Origin: Cyathus striatus
Taxonomy: Eukaryota; Basidiomycota; Agaricomycetes; Agaricales; Nidulariaceae
DNA: 64,000 nt
NCBI GenBank assembly: GCA_025738555.1
Contig: JAOVFP010000016.1
Span: forward strand, 806,001 to 870,000
Direction: 5' to 3'
The notes beneath the pieces are model-generated. The model saw only the letters and a program-made list of their open reading frames with translations. It ran no database searches and was not told the DNA's origin. The first letter of the stretch is position 1; each line of letters opens with the position of its first letter. Positions 12,228 to 24,772 of this stretch are shown one piece after another. Position numbers and translations under genes: made by a program.

Positions 12228-12975
12228 TGGTGAATGACTACTAAGGACGACAATTTATGCAGAGTATAAACAAATACAAATAAAACCAATGACAGAGCGA
12301 ACACATTGTGCAATAAGTAATAATGGACTTATATGTAAGCTTAACTAATAGTCTATAAATGTACTAAGATAGGATACATTTAACTAAGTGTAACATTTAT
12401 GCTATTGCCAGGTTGTACATAGTTTAAAATGGTGAATGACTACTGAGGACGACAATTTAGGTAGAGTATAAACAAATACAAATAAAAACAACGAAAGAAT
12501 GAACATTGTGCAATAAGTAATAATGGACTCATATGTAAGCTTAAATAATAGTCTATAAATGTAGTAAGATAGGATACATTTAATTAAGAGCAACACTTAT
12601 GCTATTGCCAGGTTGTACATAATTTAAAATGGTGAATGACTACTGAGGACGACATTTTAGGTAGAGTATAAACAGATACAAATCAAAACAACGAAAGAAC
12701 GAATGCCGAACACATTGTGCAATAAGTAATAATGGACTCATATATAAGCTCAACCAATAATCAGTAAATGTAGTAAGATAGGATGCATTTAAGTAAGAGC
12801 AACATTTATGCTATTGCCAGGTTGTACATAATTTAAAATGGTGAATGACTACTGAGGATGACAATTTAGGTAGAGTATAAACAAATACAAATAAAAACAA
12901 TGAAAGAGCGAACACATTGTGCAATAAGTAATAATGTAAGCTCAACTAATAGTCAGTAAATGTAGTAAGATAGGA
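12228..12975. repeat. Tandem repeat, ~200-bp unit, ~3.7 copies
   Basis: Units begin TGGTGAATGACTACT at 12228, 12430, 12630 and 12839, so the period is about 200-209 bp. They differ by a few substitutions and a small insertion in the third. The last unit breaks off at 12975. The array abuts the left inverted repeat of the TIR element. No reading frame runs through it. Confidence 0.85.
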
Positions 12976-12983
12976 TCTTATAT

Positions 12984-13172
12984 TTGCAAGCTCAAGTTGT
13001 TGAAAATGCGCCATATGGGCTACCTTTAGGCCGCCCATTCTCTTGTCTCACGCAAATGACAACTCAGGATTTTTTGAATGGTGACCAGCAAATTACCCTC
13101 ATCGATCCGAATACCCACATTGCATTTACTACCCCCACACGCGCTCAAACTTCGCAAAATCTGGATTTTTAA
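12984..13172 (+). pseudogene. Retropepsin-like fragment of a gypsy element
   Basis: The 62-codon frame reads ..VENAPYGLPLGRPFSCLT.. and continues with a GDQQITLIDPNTH segment. This pattern (NAPY..LGRPF, then DPNT) is typical of the C-terminal part of the aspartic protease in Agaricomycete gypsy polyproteins. The catalytic DSG part is absent. It sits inside the 3.5-kb TIR element, so it was captured or is the remnant of a nested insertion. Downstream frames do not continue into reverse transcriptase. Confidence 0.55.
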
Positions 13173-13199
13173 TTATCGATGAATCAGCAACTGCTTGAC

Positions 13200-14650
13200 G
13201 AGATATGCCACAATCACCCTCCAAGCCCACTACAACCTCATCCTCACTGTTATACATTAACTCTCCACTTGTCTCCACTGGTTTCATTTTGATCACACCC
13301 GAAAAATTGAGTCCCCGACTTAATCAACTTGCAAATTCTATTTCCCCCTCTGTCAATTCCAACCTCAATCAAGTCTCTACAATAATTATGTTATTTACAA
13401 GTTTAACCGAAGCCAGAAGCCACACAGAACTTACAAGATCTCAAACCACGCTACTAGAATGCACCGCAGGAGCCACAAAGATTACACACAAGAAACTCGC
13501 CAACTTCAATTCAACTTCAAGCCTTTCTATTATGCTTTCACCCCCGAGCCGCTAATCAACAAACTTGTTACCACTTACAGAAAGACCACGAAGACCCCCC
13601 AATTTCCCCTACCATGCATCCACCTGGACTTGACATTTCACAACTCGCTCATCTCTTTCATTCTCGCTTTTCAGTTCTCTATACCCCTTTCCTCACACTT
13701 CCTAATTCCACACCCACGGTGTCAACCTGCTGTCAAATATCACCGCTACGTCGCGCCAATTTTTCACCACTCATTTTAATCCACATTCCCCTTCCTTCAC
13801 ACTATCCTACCCATTTTCCATCGACAATTTACTCTATCTCCAAATTTTATCTTCACAATAGACAACAGTTTTTTATACATATATCTACATTATCTCTCCC
13901 ATCCCCCCTACCACACATCTACCTGGACATAATCTCTCGCAACTCGCTCTTTTTGTCGATTTTCATCCTTTAGTTCTCTATTCCCCCTTTCCCGTATTTC
14001 CTATTTCACACCCACACTGTCAATTTTCTGTCAACAACTTTCCCCACTCTTGTACCGTTCACTTCTCAACTCCCATCAAGCCACATTCCGTTAATTTTCA
14101 CTACTCATTTACTTTAACTCACTTTCCTCTCACTTTATACTATTCTATTCCTTTTATTTGAAAATTCTACTCTATCTTCGCATTTTACTTTAAAAACTGA
14201 GCTATAATTTTATATTTACATTATCCCACCCTTCCCTTCCCTTTTCATTGGTTGTTAATTTATTTCTCCCCATCCTCTCGCCTAACTTACATGCATTCAC
14301 TTTTTATTTTCCTATTATCTCGCCACGCCTTTCTTTTCTTTCACAGGTTTCTTTTATATCTTTATAAGATTGACTGGGGACAGCCAACATTCGAAGCCCC
14401 CGTTAGGTGTAGAGCAGGCAAAATGCCTGCGCTGCATTTCGACGTTCCAAATCGGATTACGTAATCACGCATCATTGATGCATTCGTACGCATTCCACTT
14501 GCGCTCTCTGTTCAATCTCCTTCCCACTCGCTCTCTTCATACTACCTCAAATTATACATCTTCATACACCATTCTGACTATACCTATCCCCTGCGACACT
14601 CCAAGTTCTCAAAATAACTTCAACATCAGCACCGACACTAGATCCTGACA
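13200..14650. other. Pyrimidine-rich interior of the TIR element
   Basis: The plus strand is strongly C+T biased with little G for ~1.4 kb. A segment of about 85 bases near 13,606 (CTACC..CACCTGGACTTGAC) recurs diverged near 13,907, suggesting a ~300-bp internal duplication. Open frames here are short and of odd composition (Pro/Ser/Leu/His), so I do not call a gene. A small GC-rich hairpin (GCAGGCAAAATGCCTGC) lies near 14,416. Confidence 0.5.
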
Positions 14651-15353
14651 TTTGGAAAACTTGTCTCCTTGCAAACCTCAAACACATTGGACCTTCTTAC
14701 TGAGTTTTCTATTCATTGTTTATGTTTCACACTTTTCCTTTTACATCATTCATCCGATATAATTACTCTTATTTTAGATTTATTGGTTTTTTCTAGTATA
14801 AAAATCTCTGTAGTTATACTACAGACAAGTAAATAAATTCGTACTCCCTCTCACCTTAGAATTCCCAGTCAGACGGATGTCTCGATGACTCGCAATATTT
14901 GTCTTTGTGAGGTATGCGCAACTGCACTTCCACCTCTTCAATGTAACCCAGTATTGTAGCTTGTAATCTCAAGTGTGAATAACAGATTAGTGTCAATTCA
15001 GAGCGCTGTTAAAAATGATGCAGGGACAAATGAATACATAGATTTGAAACTAAGGAATTGTATTTTTGCTTACACTTATTGTGATTGAATCAGAGACTTA
15101 ATTCTTCTTTTATCCCGAGTAATTTTTGAATTAATAACATATCATAATGACAAAAGACCTATGTGCTGTGGCAGTCCATTCTAATGTTTTACATTAGTAC
15201 TTAGATATATGTACATTCCGATTAAGCTGTTAACCGAAAACCTAGTCCGAACAGCAAGCACCCTAAGCGAATATCTAAGCGAGCTGCCGAAGCGCCGAAG
15301 GTCGGAGCTCAAAGATTTTGACGTGGTTGAGCGTGGTTGTCCGGCTTTCCATA

Positions 15354-16724
15354 GAGGAGTAGGGAAATATGTGCCTAGTCCGGAGAACGATAGGGTGTTT
15401 AAAGCCTACAGGTCAACGGTTTGAGTGCGTGGTGGTTGTGGTTGGTGATGACGAAGCCAGCGTGTAGAACGTTCCGAACAACCATCAAAAACGTGTGAAC
15501 TTTAATTTAGCATGGTCTGGACTCTGGACCCTCGTGCTCGTGCAGCTCTAGCGCTTCCAACACACCGTCCAGACTCCCTTCGAATTCTCTCCCTCCCTCT
15601 TCTTCTTCACATCTAATCTGCTTCGCGCATCCTATCTAAAGCAAAAAAAATATGACATATAAAACCCCCTCGAAATCTGCTTGGGCGTGGCTGTGTTCCT
15701 CGCGGTCCCTCCCCAGGCCACACAACCAACACACTACGAGTCACGACGATAGCATCACACAGCTATGAGAGTTCTCGTTGTGCATCTGGGAGGTTGTTTG
15801 CGGGTGCGTACTCTGTGCGAAGTGGAAACTTGACAGAATGGACGGCAATCGTTAAGATGGATTGGTTGTGGATTGCGCGTAAGTCCACTCTCGCTCATTT
15901 TTACCCCTTCTCAGCTATTTGGTAGGATCTTCAAAGTAATATGGTGCTGTACAAGTTTCAATGCGCGCTTGAATCCCTGGACCACATGGGGGCATTCTGG
16001 GGCGGCTAGTTTTGCGACGGTACATCAGGCATCTTACTAATGGACTAATACTCCTCCTTCGTAATGCAGTCCGTTCGGATCACGTATACACATATCGAGA
16101 AGCTAGAAGGCCACGCTTGGGCGTCGAATACTACAATCCCACTACATTTTTGCTCTGAACGACCTACATTGATACCAAACGATGTGTTGCTCTAGGGTCT
16201 GGAAGGAGACTGGTTCTGGTCTTCATTCATATTCGCTTTTACAGAGCAAGTTATGGAATATACGCTACTGGGCCTGTAAGCATAACGATCATACTGTTTC
16301 CTTTGGCAATAGCACGATACATTGACCGAACGGATTTCTGCCCCATTCTATGTCGCCCTACTGGTTCTGTAATTCGTTCCGTTCCTCTCTTTTTATCTCA
16401 CGTTGCCCTCGAATGCTGCTGAAAACTCCATACGCACCGACACAGATCGCGACTAACTTGGGAGGACGTGCGTACATACCTACATCCTCTCCTCAGACCA
16501 ACAGCGCAGCTACTATCAGGCAATTCGCAGTGAAATACCGCAATCCTGTCTCTGCCCCGTTAGGTTTAGCATCTTGGCAAGTCGGTATACGATATTGCCG
16601 CCCCACAAATACCGGTATCGAGAACGAAGCACTGAGGATTACCGCATCTTCACCTTGGATATGTCATGAAGCTCTCTCTCGTTCAAGGGCATTGGTTCGA
16701 ATTGAAAGTAATCTATGCATGTGA
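15354..16724 (+). pseudogene. DUF2264-like gene relic, array unit 2
   Basis: After the tag at ~15,430, pieces in differing frames match DUF2264 order: FWSSFIFAF (about 16,220), a NIRYWA piece (about 16,260), SPYWFCNSF (about 16,357) and QIATNLGG..IRQ.AVKY (about 16,440-16,540). The same motifs in the same order occur in the CpG-poor copy at 33.4-34.7 kb. Frames are broken by stops and shifts, so no protein is expected. Confidence 0.55.
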
Positions 16725-17162
16725 GTTCTTACCATTACCATATCACTTTCAACATTTCATAACTAGTGATAGATTCTTTCGAAGGTAGAAAGTATAGCAA
16801 CACGTATCAACTATGTACATACAGGTATCACTCAGAGCTATTCCAACAATATACCATTTGTTTTCGGCCCATCCAGCAGGCTAGATTTTATTCATAGATA
16901 CAATTATGTGCGAAAAAGACATGATCCCCACTGGACTAACCTACGTAAATCCTCTTTGTATCGCCCTCTCAGATGTGGTTCTGGTGTAATGATGTGTTCC
17001 ATCATTGGTACTGGAACTATCTCAATTTTTATTTCCCCGCTCGGTTCAATTGTGTAGCCTCTGCTTAATCCCGGAGTAGTATCATTACATCTTAAATACA
17101 AAACAAATCTAGGCTTAGTAAATTATATATACAAGTTGGTGAGAACCAAATAAACTAGATAG

Positions 17163-19749
17163 CTACGGTCCATTACTGGCTTTTGCCATCTTAACTCGTT
17201 TAAATGCATTTCCTAAGGTCCGGAAGGTAATCCAGAGTTTAGGCTTGGAGGTGAGACCAATTTTGACTTCACATTCCTACCAAATACATAAACTTTTGCT
17301 AAGATAATGTATGATCCACATACCTTTACATATGCATGGATAGATTGTCTTATTCCTTCTGCACTATTCAGCCATTCTTTATTTGATATGTCATCTGGCT
17401 TACAGCTTGATTGGAATGCCCCCGAAATCTCTCTCTCCAATTGTGGTAGCACTGTCTGTCTAATAAAATTTCCAAATCTTCTGGATGGCTTAATTCTTTG
17501 GAGTAAATATTCTAAGGCAAAGAGTCTCCACGGTCGCCCATCATTTTCGTTCATAGATAATTTACTGTAAATTTAATTAAGTAGAAAGTAGAAAATGGTG
17601 GAATAACAACTCACCTTGATAAATATGAATCTTCTATTACCCATATTGAGCAAAATACACTTTGACTTTTATCATTACTTAAAAAGAAATCTCCTCCCCT
17701 GTTTGGACTTTCAAGCATTGTTGCCTTCCAACAGCTCTCATATTCCACCTCATGCCATAAGCCAGGAAATCTTCTAGTTTTTATGATTGCCAGTAGGTAG
17801 GATAAATACTCATTTCCATCATCAGATATCTTAGGTCTTAAAAACCCATCTATCACAGGATATGTGCATTGAATAATGTGTTGCAATCCTTCTATCACCT
17901 CAGATGAGAGACTCTCTGATGTAGGTTGGGATGAAGTGAAATAATATCCTGCATTGTAATATACAGGTGATTTTTCCAGATAAAAATGAATTTTAAGCAA
18001 AGATGGAAGCTGCTGCTTAAAATCATTATCACTATACAGTTCATGTATAATATTTTTAATACAGAATTTTAGACTAGATACTAAAAATCCATTGAACTGA
18101 CTTGCCACAAGGAATTGAAATACTGAGTTCCTTGCATAAATTTGTACTTCATAGGGTGGAATTGATTCTGGCTCATAAGATTCTTTAAATTGCTTAACAT
18201 GCTTAATTATATCAATACAATAACATCCAAGATTTACATATGCATTTTCTTGGTATATGCAAAATTCTCTTGATCTGGAAAAGTCTTTCAGATAGTCACC
18301 AAAAGATGCATGTGAAAAGTGGATTTCCGAATCATTTGAATCTGGAATGACCACTATGGAGTGTAGATCTGCTAGTGACAGCCTGAGTGTATCTACTTTC
18401 TTGATTAAAAAACCTGAAAGTCGTGAAATTGTGTTTATTAAATAATTTGAATGAATTGAATAGAGTAATATCTGAAATACAGCCTCAATATTCTTATAAT
18501 CTTGAACTTGATTTTTGGCAGTAAGCAGAATAAATGTGTATAATGCATCTAGATCAGCATATGGAGATTTCTTATCCTTTTCTCCTGCTTGCAAATCAAT
18601 AATTGTAATAAGCCCTTCCCTGGGATCTTGTTGGCCATTACAAATATATTTCATGACAGTTGAAGCATAGATGAACTGTCCAGATGATCTTTTAGTAAGT
18701 GTATTTATATTTTTATGAGATGGCCAGTTGGTGTCTTTAGAAAGAGTATGTTTCAGAATATGTGTGTGCTTTAATGCAGAGAATTCACTTTGAAGATATG
18801 TTTCTATGTCTTTATCAGGGTTATAATGATCATCCAGAACCAATCCAGTCCATGAAGAGACATCCATTGAATTAAATGTAGTTCTTATTTCCAATTCAGG
18901 TCTACTTGCAATGAGAAATTGAAAGCAAGTTGATTGTTTATTGAATAGTTCAACTATCATAGTAATTATTCTTGACTGTACTTTGGAATTCTTGCATTCA
19001 TCCAGACCATCAATAATCACAAGGTGTGGCATGAATAATAATATGTTTCCACTAGACTCAGTGGTAGAATGTTCTCCAGGGGGTATAATACTTATATTCC
19101 TGCTGACATCAGCTAGAGGTTCAATAATAAGTTTTTTGATTTGTATTTCCATTGAGTAGGTGAGTAATGCTGAATCCTGTTTGAGCTGAGCTACCACAAA
19201 TTCTTTTGTGGCTGGTATAGTAATTACCATCTGTGAAACAATTGTTGGAACAAGAGTATTTCCATTATCTCGTCCAGCAGATCTAGAAAAAAAGAAGCTT
19301 GAAACAAGTTTATTCTCCTTATCACATCTTTCAGCAACTGTTTGGGCAATGGTTGATTTTCCTGCACCAGCAGGTCCACGTAACCACATAATCTTTTCCT
19401 TGAGATCTTTGGAATCAACCCAACTCATGATATCATTAATTATAGCAGTTCTAGTCTCGGGATGGCACTTGGGAGCATCTCCGCGTTCAGCAGATTTATG
19501 GCCTGCTGCGAGACAAGCAGCATTTCGGAGTTCTTCAGCATTTTATTAAAGTGCCGTAACATATTATGGTATCGAATTACACACCCTTTATATATTTAGA
19601 GTCTGTTCTATCAGCTTTTAAGTATTCAAAATTAGCCATTCCCAATAGTGCGACGACGAAATCATCCGATTTCACATACCTGTTCCACCTTGCCCATCTA
19701 CTGCGTAGACGGTTCCAATGGAGAAGTTATGTGCATTTCTAAACGACAT
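17163..19749 (-). CDS. NACHT-domain NLR-like protein, four exons, 780 aa
   Basis: Exons in gene order: 19680-19749, 17615-19532, 17324-17564, 17163-17276; introns of 147, 50 and 47 nt have GT..AG borders and the spliced frame of 2,343 nt is uninterrupted. Exon 1 gives the short leader MSFRNAHNFSIGTVYAVDG typical of Agaricomycete NACHT proteins. Residues ~24-58 hold a linker with KCHPETR. The NACHT domain has Walker A GPAGAGKST (76-84), Walker B LVIIDGLDE (194-202) and ASRPE (~232-236). The remaining ~540 residues show no WD40, ankyrin or TPR repeats and no known effector domain. STAND NTPases of this type hydrolyse or bind nucleotide while oligomerising after ligand sensing; a cytosolic recognition role is expected from the family, not shown. 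Relative to copy 1 the C-terminal basic tail has lost its frame, so the protein ends at the TAG at 17163-17165. The 147-nt intron is the least certain junction. Confidence 0.85.
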
Positions 19750-21212
19750 CACGAGAACAAATATACGCAGTGAAAAGATATGTAAAGCTATTTGAAAGGA
19801 GGAGCGTGTAGTGCAGTGTGGATTTTATATAAGTTAGCAAATGACACGAAGAATGTATCTACACGCACTGTTCATGTACATCTGGAACAGATGCGTGTGG
19901 TTTAATATGATTGTTTAATATCCGATGTGAACGACACCTGTGTGTATTACTGACCCAGTAGATTGGGGGGAGATCGGGGCATTAAAACGTGCAAATAGAT
20001 TGTGCGTGATCTTGTAGGAATTCACAAAGCAAACATTTTGTACTTGGATCGGAAGATATGGATCGTTGGTACATAATCCACTACACCTCCCTCTCAATTA
20101 TTTCGAATAAAACAAAAGCTAAATAGATAAATTAACTATAAGACTCAAGTTCAGTCGTATTAACGTGACAAGAATTAATAAAATGAAGATATGTCTAGTG
20201 CCAATTACGAAGCCACGAAGTGAGGTCACAAGTGCAGCAGTTTACAGACCACCCCATTCTCGAACAGGGACCAGTTAAGACCTGAAGTAGAGATAATAGT
20301 AGGCGTTCGGGGATTCCCTTGGATAGGACTTCTAGCGCCTATTAAAAGTGCCAATGACGAAGCCACGAGGACAGGGGGCAGGCCCATTGCCAGCTTCCCC
20401 ATCGATGCGGGATGAAGCGTCTCGTATTCTTCTAAAAGTGCCCAGTATGTAGGATATCCATATACTGCGACAGTGAGGCGTAGGTTTATCTTTAAATGTG
20501 GTAAAATAAGTCGATATACCTTCAGATACAGAGATGACATGAGCAGGAGCCATGAGGTGTACCGGGTACGAAATATGAAACCTAGCTTGAAACATGCGAC
20601 GTACCACCATACCATTCTTCGACGACAGACGACAGCGTACCTTTACACTCTCCCTGTTCCCTGACCCGTGCCTTTCGACTATCGCGCAGCTGCAACATCC
20701 TCCTCCATCGATCGTATTCCAGGCGCGTTTTCGAGGCGTGCATAGAACCCTACGCCCAGCTTTGATGACCTCGTGGCCTGTACGTGGCGACCATGTCCTG
20801 TGCGCGAGTCGAACATGCATACAGTCTGGCGCGGTGGCTGGGTTGAATTAAAAGGAATTGAGACTGGTTGAGGAGAGAAGAACGCAGCGGGACGGCAGGG
20901 GAAGCATTTGTGATACGACCAAGGTACGTCAGGTGCTAAGACTTCTATCGAAGTAACAGGATCATGTATGCGGTGATATGGGTATGTACATGGATAATCG
21001 CAAACTGTTCTCAGGAGCTAAGACCCGCGCATAGCGATTGCATTAAGGGTATGTACCATGTTCGTCATCTCGTGAAGCGTGTTCAAGGGCATCAAGCGAA
21101 TTGAAGAACGACATGGTTTGATATGGTGGCGTGGTCTGAAACATGGGGTACGGAAAGCTGTTCCAAACCAGACGAACGATAGGCTGTCCGAAAGACAGGC
21201 GAAAGATTTGGG
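19750..21212. other. Conserved spacer upstream of NACHT copy 2
   Basis: It includes the promoter side of the NACHT gene and a block (about 20,470-20,790) shared with unit 1. A minus-strand frame (20332-20820, 162 codons) contains HVISVSEGISTYFTTFKDK, the part best conserved between units. I do not recognise the family and the rest of that frame is not conserved in unit 1, so I leave it as a candidate exon. Confidence 0.4.
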
Positions 21213-22500
21213 TGACGGTGAAGGTCGTGGCTGGCGATGACGAAACCAACGTGTACAGCGTTCCAAACAGTGATCAAAATCGTGTGACCTTTTTATTCGT
21301 CTAAGCGCCAATCAACGTCGTCCTCTTCGATCGTCCTCCCCACCTCTCCTCCCACCTCGAGTGCTTACCCATCAGGCCTTAGGCCCATACTCCCGCAAAT
21401 AAAAAGTGGCCCTGAATGACTCACTAAGACCTACAGACCCGAGGGAAGACCACAACGGCACGAGAGTGGAATACGACGTCACCCAAAACTTCCACGAAAA
21501 CTGCTTGGACTTAAGCGGTCACAGACCTCACAGGCCTCCTCTAGACCTACGACCCGACACGGAACACACGTCCACCTACCGATGCGGTGCAGTCGAACCT
21601 CTGTTAGCACATACCTCTATGGAGGTATTGCGCCGTGATTACGGGGAAGAGAGAGGGGTTGGGGAGGTAGCCTGGAGGAATGAACGATTCGACGATATAT
21701 CGGCGTGGTCCTGGCATGTACGTTCTCTCCTTTCAAGTTCCTCCATTCCTCTTCTTACATGCTATATGTGATAGGTATTCAGACTAATGAAAGTAGGCTT
21801 ATGGCCAGGCGTACAATCCGAATCGTATGCTCTCACATTCCGACCCCCTCGACACCTCTACATCACTATCGTGTGATCCCTCGAAAGTCCACCAGGCATC
21901 TTACAACTGGACTACCACTCCATCAATGCGATCCTATCATACAAGTGTACTTCTCTGGCTTGTATATTACAATGATCTTTGACTAGGAGGTGCCAAGAGT
22001 ACTGCAACTGAACTACAACTTTCGGTCTGCACTTCCCACATTACTTCAAACAGAATGGTCCGTTTCTCTTTGGCCGCCTTGATATACCCTCATCGTTCGC
22101 TTATGCGTTCCTATTTCGCTAGAACGAGCAGAGGCTGAGTCAGAGATTCTTGCTGCACTTTTCTCGTCGGTCTTACAAGGGATTATAGCTGATGAAAATA
22201 ACACTGAGCTCGTCAAGGAACGTTGACAATAGGATATAACTATCCCAACTTCACGATCATGGGTCTTCTGACGTCTTTCTCCACTGATTCATATTCGTTC
22301 TGGACTGTGGAGGAAGGACCCTTCGCTCGTCTGACTCGGGCACAGTCAAACACCTCTCGTAAATCACTATTCGCTATCCATTACAATCAATCGATATTCG
22401 AGAAGGGCATGCGTCCAACCCCAACCTCTCCTCAGGCCAACTGCACAGTTACGACGCCCAGATCTGTGCTATTGATTCTGGAAAACTACTATACTTGATT
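21213..22500 (+). pseudogene. DUF2264-like gene relic, array copy 3
   Basis: The tag at 21,213 is followed by a piece like the N-terminal part of the family (about 21,540-21,700; AVEPLL, then a W-rich end) and by the C-terminal signature YNYPNFTIMG at about 22,223-22,270 and SFWTVEEGPF near 22,300. Several frames are needed, so the gene is dead. The relic is CpG-replete, unlike the copy at 33 kb. Confidence 0.5.
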
Positions 22501-22794
22501 GGATACTCCGTGCTCGTTAGTTCCAGGCGTCTCCAAAAACGACTTAGCGACAGTGCCTTAGCCCTGTGGCAACTCCAGCGAACCTAATCATAATGTCAGA
22601 ATTGAGAGCGGAGTGTTAAGGAATATGCGGATCGCATAGAAGGGGTTTTTGAAGTCGTCAATCGTTGCGTCCTAGAGCTTACTTGGCACCTGATACCGTG
22701 TGCGAAATGAATGTATACAATCGAAATATGGTGTTGGCCTAACGAGAACGTAAAATTCAAGTAAAATATGGTTCGAAGTCAAGTGAAAGGTGTG

Positions 22795-24110
22795 CGTGAT
22801 GGTTGTGCGTGTTGACGATGATGAAGCAACGTGTGCGACGTTCGGAACGACGATCAAAAGCGTGTGAACTTTTGTTTGTTCTATCGACTCCTCGTGTCTT
22901 CGAGGCCAGCTCATTCAAGGACGGTCATGCAACCTCCTTCTATCATCAATTCATGGTGCCCTGCCCTTCACCGCGATCCCGCTTTTTCTCTTCCCCACAT
23001 CAGTGTACAAAACAGAACGACGACGTCGAACACATCCCCATGAAAACCAGCGGCGAAATGGCTACAGCTACGTTCCTCGCACGCCTCCTCAGCGCCATCA
23101 CGTAGTCTTCCGGAACGGCGTACACATGCAGACCTTGTATCTAAATGCTTACGGACAGATGCCAAACCACATTTAGTTCGTGATCGTCGTGGTTGACGAT
23201 GACGAAGCCAAGCGCCTACGCAACGCAACCTTGGACACCATTCCCTTGCCCCCCCTCCTTCCCCCTTCTGCTACTCCTCTCCCGTGCTTCGTTTACCTTC
23301 ATATTTTGATAATCTACCACCCTCAACTGACTGAATGTCTTATACCCACACACGAGTCGCCACTCAGTGCACGCATCCTCGTAATCCACACAGCATCGCA
23401 TTATGCTGATATCGTCACCCAGCTCGAAGGACTTTCAAGGTCTCTCTTGGGTATTGTGTTGTGTTTACGGAGAGGAGAGAGGGGTTGGAGAGGTGGCCTA
23501 GAGGGATGAATGATTCGGCGTGGTTCCACTGCGTACATTCTCCTCTACCCCTCCTTACTTCTTCTTACACGCTATCCTTGCTAGGTATTTGCGATCGTGA
23601 GGCTACTAAAAGTAGGCTCATGGTCGGGCGCACAATGTCAAATGTGTGCTCACACATCTCGGCCCCTACAACACTTCTACATCGGTATCGTCTGGTCCCT
23701 CGTAAGCCCACCAGGCATCTTGCTACATTAACGCCCTACAATTTCCACATTACTTCAAAATAGAATAGCGCTACTATGACATATAACTTTGAGATGTCCT
23801 CGTTTGCATTGCATTTGTATCTACCTAGTGCGAGCCTGAGTTAGGTTAGCGGTTCTTGCTTTACTTTCCTCGCATCACTGCCAGTGACACACTGGGCTCG
23901 CCAGGCTGGTGCTTATATCCCCAACGGAACGTTGACCATTGGATCAAACCCAACTTAACGATGATGGTCCTTCTTACGTCTTCGTCTCCCTGATTCATAT
24001 TCGCTCTGGGCTGCGGAAATAAACTACCCTCGTCTCCCTCAGGAACAACTAAATGCCTCGTATACACTTCACTGTCTATATTTCCACTGTATAAAAGCAC
24101 ACGTATGACT
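22795..24110 (+). pseudogene. DUF2264-like gene relics, array copies 4/5
   Basis: Tags occur at 22,795 and 23,180. HYADIVTQLEGLSRSLLGI (about 23,400-23,455) resembles the conserved N-terminal region of DUF2264, where a QLEGFSRPLWG-like motif is usual. WARQAGAYIPNGTLTIG (about 23,890-23,945) resembles the later [14 protein letters not shown] region seen at 33.5 kb. A stretch similar to about 21,640-21,900 of copy 3 lies between. No continuous frame exists. Confidence 0.5.
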
Positions 24111-24772
24111 TCTCAAGATCTGAAGTCTAACTATGCAGATACGGGTCCTTGTGAATACCTAATATTCGAGCAGAAAATGAAGTTCGGGAGCGGGTGAAAG
24201 GTTGCTGAGTGATGATCCTAGTTGACAATATCACGAAGCAACGTGTGCAATGTTCAGAACGATGATCAAAAGTGCGGGAACTTTCGTTTGTCGTATGTAT
24301 GACTCATTGATTCCTGGTGTTTGGCTCATCTCGATTCTCTAGCTCAAGAACGGTGGTGGAACCCCTAGTCCCTCCGCTCCTGCCATTCACCGTGACTCCA
24401 GCTCCAGCTCCACCTACCCACATAAACGTACCAAACCGACAACGATGACATCAATCCAAACCAGCAGCAACGTGACCACGTTCATCGTTCCTCACATGTC
24501 GCCTCAGCGCCATCATCGTCATGTAGGCACCCGAAATGGCGTCCACATTTACCTACACTACATAGTAATGGCTACGTTAACCTCTCTGACGCCAAGCTCG
24601 AGTTTCTTGCCAGTCATTTAGATATGTTCACATCGTGACCGTGTAGAAGAAGAGAGGTTAAATTGAAGAGGTATATCAATTGTTAGCTACTCCTGAGGCT
24701 CGTGTTGCTGTTTAGCCTACGTTTCCCGAAGTTCCCCCTCTGTTCCTCCTCCGTAAGCCTATCCCCGCACCC
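24111..24772. other. Array tail with a sixth tag copy
   Basis: A tag copy (about 24,205-24,290, ending GATGATCAAAAGTGCGGG) is followed by diverged sequence without a recognisable gene. The tandem array ends about here, 3' of the 7TM gene. Confidence 0.4.

Larger units (their letters stand above)
11806..15353. mobile_element. 3,548-bp TIR element with 413-bp inverted ends
   Basis: Left (11806-12218) and right (14941-15353) ends are inverted copies that look identical over 413 bases, starting TATGGAAAGCCGG. A 6-bp duplication, GAGGAG, flanks the element (11800-11805, 15354-15359). The paralogous array position near 21,140 lacks the insert, which supports a genuine insertion. The interior holds a ~200-bp tandem repeat, a retropepsin fragment and a pyrimidine-rich stretch; no transposase is recognisable, so it is non-autonomous. 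Superfamily is uncertain because 6 bp is unusual among fungal TIR elements. A partial copy is at 29,921 and a relic at 4,066. Confidence 0.85.

Noticed and set aside
20473..20851. Plus-strand frames in the NACHT spacer
   Set aside because: The conserved reading between units is on the minus strand; plus frames are not kept in unit 1.
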